Assembly (NCBI GenBank): GCA_016741915.1
Contig: JACVCS010000003.1
Coordinates: 19,781-83,780, forward strand
Direction: 5' to 3'
Length of the DNA stretch: 64,000 nt
From: Phycisphaerales bacterium
GTDB lineage: Bacteria > Planctomycetota > Phycisphaerae > Phycisphaerales > UBA1924
Shown: piece after piece, positions 62,718-64,000 of the stretch
How the letters are laid out: each line of letters begins with the position of its first letter
Position numbering within the stretch: position 1 is the first letter of the stretch
Program-made: the position numbers and the translations under genes
The notes under the pieces: model-generated
What the model was told of the DNA's origin: nothing
Databases searched by the model: none
The model's input: only the letters and a program-made list of their open reading frames with translations

Positions 62718-63859
62718 CGGCTCCCCCCCGCGCCCACACCCGCCCCAGCCCGCGCCCGACCAAGCACCGAGGTCATCCGCAGCGTCAGCTCTTCGACGAT
62801 CGATTCCTGATCACCCTGCCCGGTCTTCAGGCGCATGTCCGACTTCACCGCCGCCTCGAGCAGCCGGGCCGTCGTCGTCGCCTTCATCCGCGCCGCCGCG
62901 GCCAGAATCGCCTGCTGCGCCGGCCCCCACAGTTTCAATCGCCCCGCAAGCGCGGAGGGATGTTCCTTCGCCGCCAGACCGCGCACCGCGCCGTCGAGCT
63001 TCCGCGCCAGATCCACGCACGCCAGCGAGATCACCACGGGGCTGAGCCGCGCAACATCCAGGCGATTGCGGAGTTCTTTCAGTGCCGCCCCCGCGTCGCC
63101 GCCCATGATCGCCCACTGGATCGACCACGCGTCCTCTTCACGCGAAGCCCCGACCATCTCCTTGACCAATCCCGCCCCGATCGCGGCCTCACCCCGCGAC
63201 GAGCAAGCGATCCCCAGCTTCGCCAGTTCGCTGTCCAGTCGCCCAAGGTCCGCCCCGACATTCTCGACCAGCAGTTCCGCCGCCTCACGCTCGATCGCCA
63301 CCCCGTGGTGCTTCTTCGCCCGCGTTTCACACCACGATACCGCCGCCGCCGAGCCCACCGGCTCGCACTTGATCACCACCCCGCCGCCCTTCTCAACCGC
63401 CTTGTCCAGCTTCCCGGGTCGCCACGTCGCCGCCCGCATCACCAGCGTCGCGTTCTCCTCCGGCGCCTCGGCATACCCCTCAAACAACTCCCGCGCCGTC
63501 TTCTCCACATACCGCCCACGCCCCGCACCCGCAGGGCTCGTCCCGCCACCCTCGCCACCCTCCTCATCCTCCCCACCCTTCAGCATCAACTCCGCGTTCT
63601 CCACCACCACCATCTTCGGCTGCATCATCAGCCCCAAACTCCGACACTCATCCAGCACGTCCGCAGGCTTCACCGTCGCCCCATCAAACGTGAACACCTC
63701 CAACCCCCCGTGCTTGGCATTCAGCGCCGCCCGCAGCTCATCGGTGTGCTGAAGAATCAAAAACCGCTCCTGACCATGCAAAATCACCACCCGCGCCGTC
63801 TCCGGCACAGTCCCGCCCCCCGCGCCGACCGAGCTGCCCTTCGCCTTCGCCATACGCAT
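62714..63859 (-). CDS. holA: DNA polymerase III delta subunit
   Basis: Clamp-loader delta subunit that opens the beta clamp. VVILHGQERFLILQHTDELRAAL (near residue 23), KMVVVENAELML, LSPVVISLACVDLARKL and the C-terminal MTSVLGR-type tail fit the HolA family. An acidic Gly-rich insertion at about residues 95-115 and a Gly-rich tail are lineage-specific. Length is 381, against about 340. ATGs at 63859 and 63853 both open the frame. A TAGGCT box on the minus strand ends 12 nt upstream. It forms an operon with the downstream lptF/G gene and probably with the partial gene at the right edge. Confidence 0.88.
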   Translation of the reverse strand: MRMAKAKGSSVGAGGGTVPETARVVILHGQERFLILQHTDELRAALNAKHGGLEVFTFDGATVKPADVLDECRSLGLMMQPKMVVVENAELMLKGGEDEEGGEGGGTSPAGAGRGRYVEKTARELFEGYAEAPEENATLVMRAATWRPGKLDKAVEKGGGVVIKCEPVGSAAAVSWCETRAKKHHGVAIEREAAELLVENVGADLGRLDSELAKLGIACSSRGEAAIGAGLVKEMVGASREEDAWSIQWAIMGGDAGAALKELRNRLDVARLSPVVISLACVDLARKLDGAVRGLAAKEHPSALAGRLKLWGPAQQAILAAAARMKATTTARLLEAAVKSDMRLKTGQGDQESIVEELTLRMTSVLGRARAGAGVGAGGSR

Positions 63860-63879
63860 TTCACCCGCGTCAGCCTAGG

Positions 63880-64000
63880 TCAAGCCGTCAGCCGCGTCCC
63901 GGGCGTCTCCGGATGATCCACCGCCGCCATCAACGCCGCCCCCGCAACCCGCCCATCCACGATCCACACCCCGCCGCCGCCTCCGCCACCCTCCCCAACC
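63880..64000 (-). CDS. C-terminus of an unidentified protein (truncated by window)
   Basis: The minus-strand frame is open from the edge to a TGA at 63880 and reads as Gly-rich sequence ending in WIVDGRVAGAALM and VDHPETPGTRLTA. The codon pattern looks coding, but too little is visible to name it. It ends 20 nt before holA on the same strand, so it may head that operon. Confidence 0.5.
   Translation of the reverse strand, partial: VGEGGGGGGGVWIVDGRVAGAALMAAVDHPETPGTRLTA

Overview
The window is a 64 kb piece of a high-GC bacterial chromosome, densely packed with housekeeping and secreted-protein genes on both strands. I see no rRNA or tRNA gene, CRISPR array, insertion sequence or phage. Several things point to the Planctomycetota, most likely a Phycisphaerae-type lineage: squalene-hopene cyclase, a futalosine-pathway menaquinone enzyme (MqnA), a prepilin-like secreted protein with the DUF1559-style C-terminal pattern, many secreted proteins with dockerin-like or repeat architecture, and housekeeping enzymes carrying long low-complexity extensions. 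The assignment is inferred from gene content; no 16S gene is present.

Layout. 1-9.4 kb: 3' part of gyrB, queE, an HD-type protein, a very long leuS, a small membrane protein and folC. 9.7-16.2 kb: murJ and dnaB (divergent), a secreted helical protein and an NAD(P)-binding epimerase-like protein. 16.2-22.9 kb: a lone ABC ATPase, a membrane-tethered Pro/Gln-rich protein, two divergent lipoprotein genes, and a ferrous-iron operon (feoA-feoB-small membrane protein) with a candidate operator. 23.1-27.2 kb: Nif3-like protein, rpoN behind a sigma-54-type promoter, an 8-bp tandem repeat, ispE. 27.3-29.2 kb: a MntA/HepT toxin-antitoxin pair convergent with an orphan adenine methyltransferase. 29.2-36.2 kb: ROK kinase, mqnA, a secreted helical protein, pyrB, gmk, a 7-bp tandem repeat, and a secreted protein with a duplicated dockerin-like C-terminus. 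36.7-45.2 kb: squalene-hopene cyclase, DUF456 membrane protein, hrpA, an HU-family gene, clpS. 45.5-54.6 kb: a 1009-residue ELWxxDGT-repeat protein with the same dockerin-like C-terminus, a VTT-domain membrane protein, a prolyl oligopeptidase lipoprotein, a Tat-exported phosphoesterase, ubiX. 54.8-64 kb: a lipoprotein, pyrE, a serine hydrolase, upp, a prepilin-like protein, a coupled pair of GH57 enzyme and unknown membrane protein, and holA overlapping an lptF/G gene.

How genes fit together. ispE (isoprenoid precursors) and squalene-hopene cyclase belong to hopanoid synthesis. mqnA and ubiX fit menaquinone synthesis by the futalosine route. pyrB, pyrE and upp cover pyrimidine synthesis and salvage but are scattered. 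gyrB, dnaB, holA and an HU-family protein serve DNA replication and packaging.

The most interesting structural signal is regulatory. Eleven genes carry a TANNCT hexamer ending 6-8 nt before the chosen start codon, which would give leaderless or nearly leaderless mRNAs, while a second class, mostly secreted proteins, has clear Shine-Dalgarno sequences. Other highlights are the apparent sigma-54 promoter on rpoN itself, the 7-1-7 palindrome before feoA, an SSB-like acidic tail ending in Pro-Phe on DnaB, and the dockerin-like module shared by two otherwise different secreted proteins.
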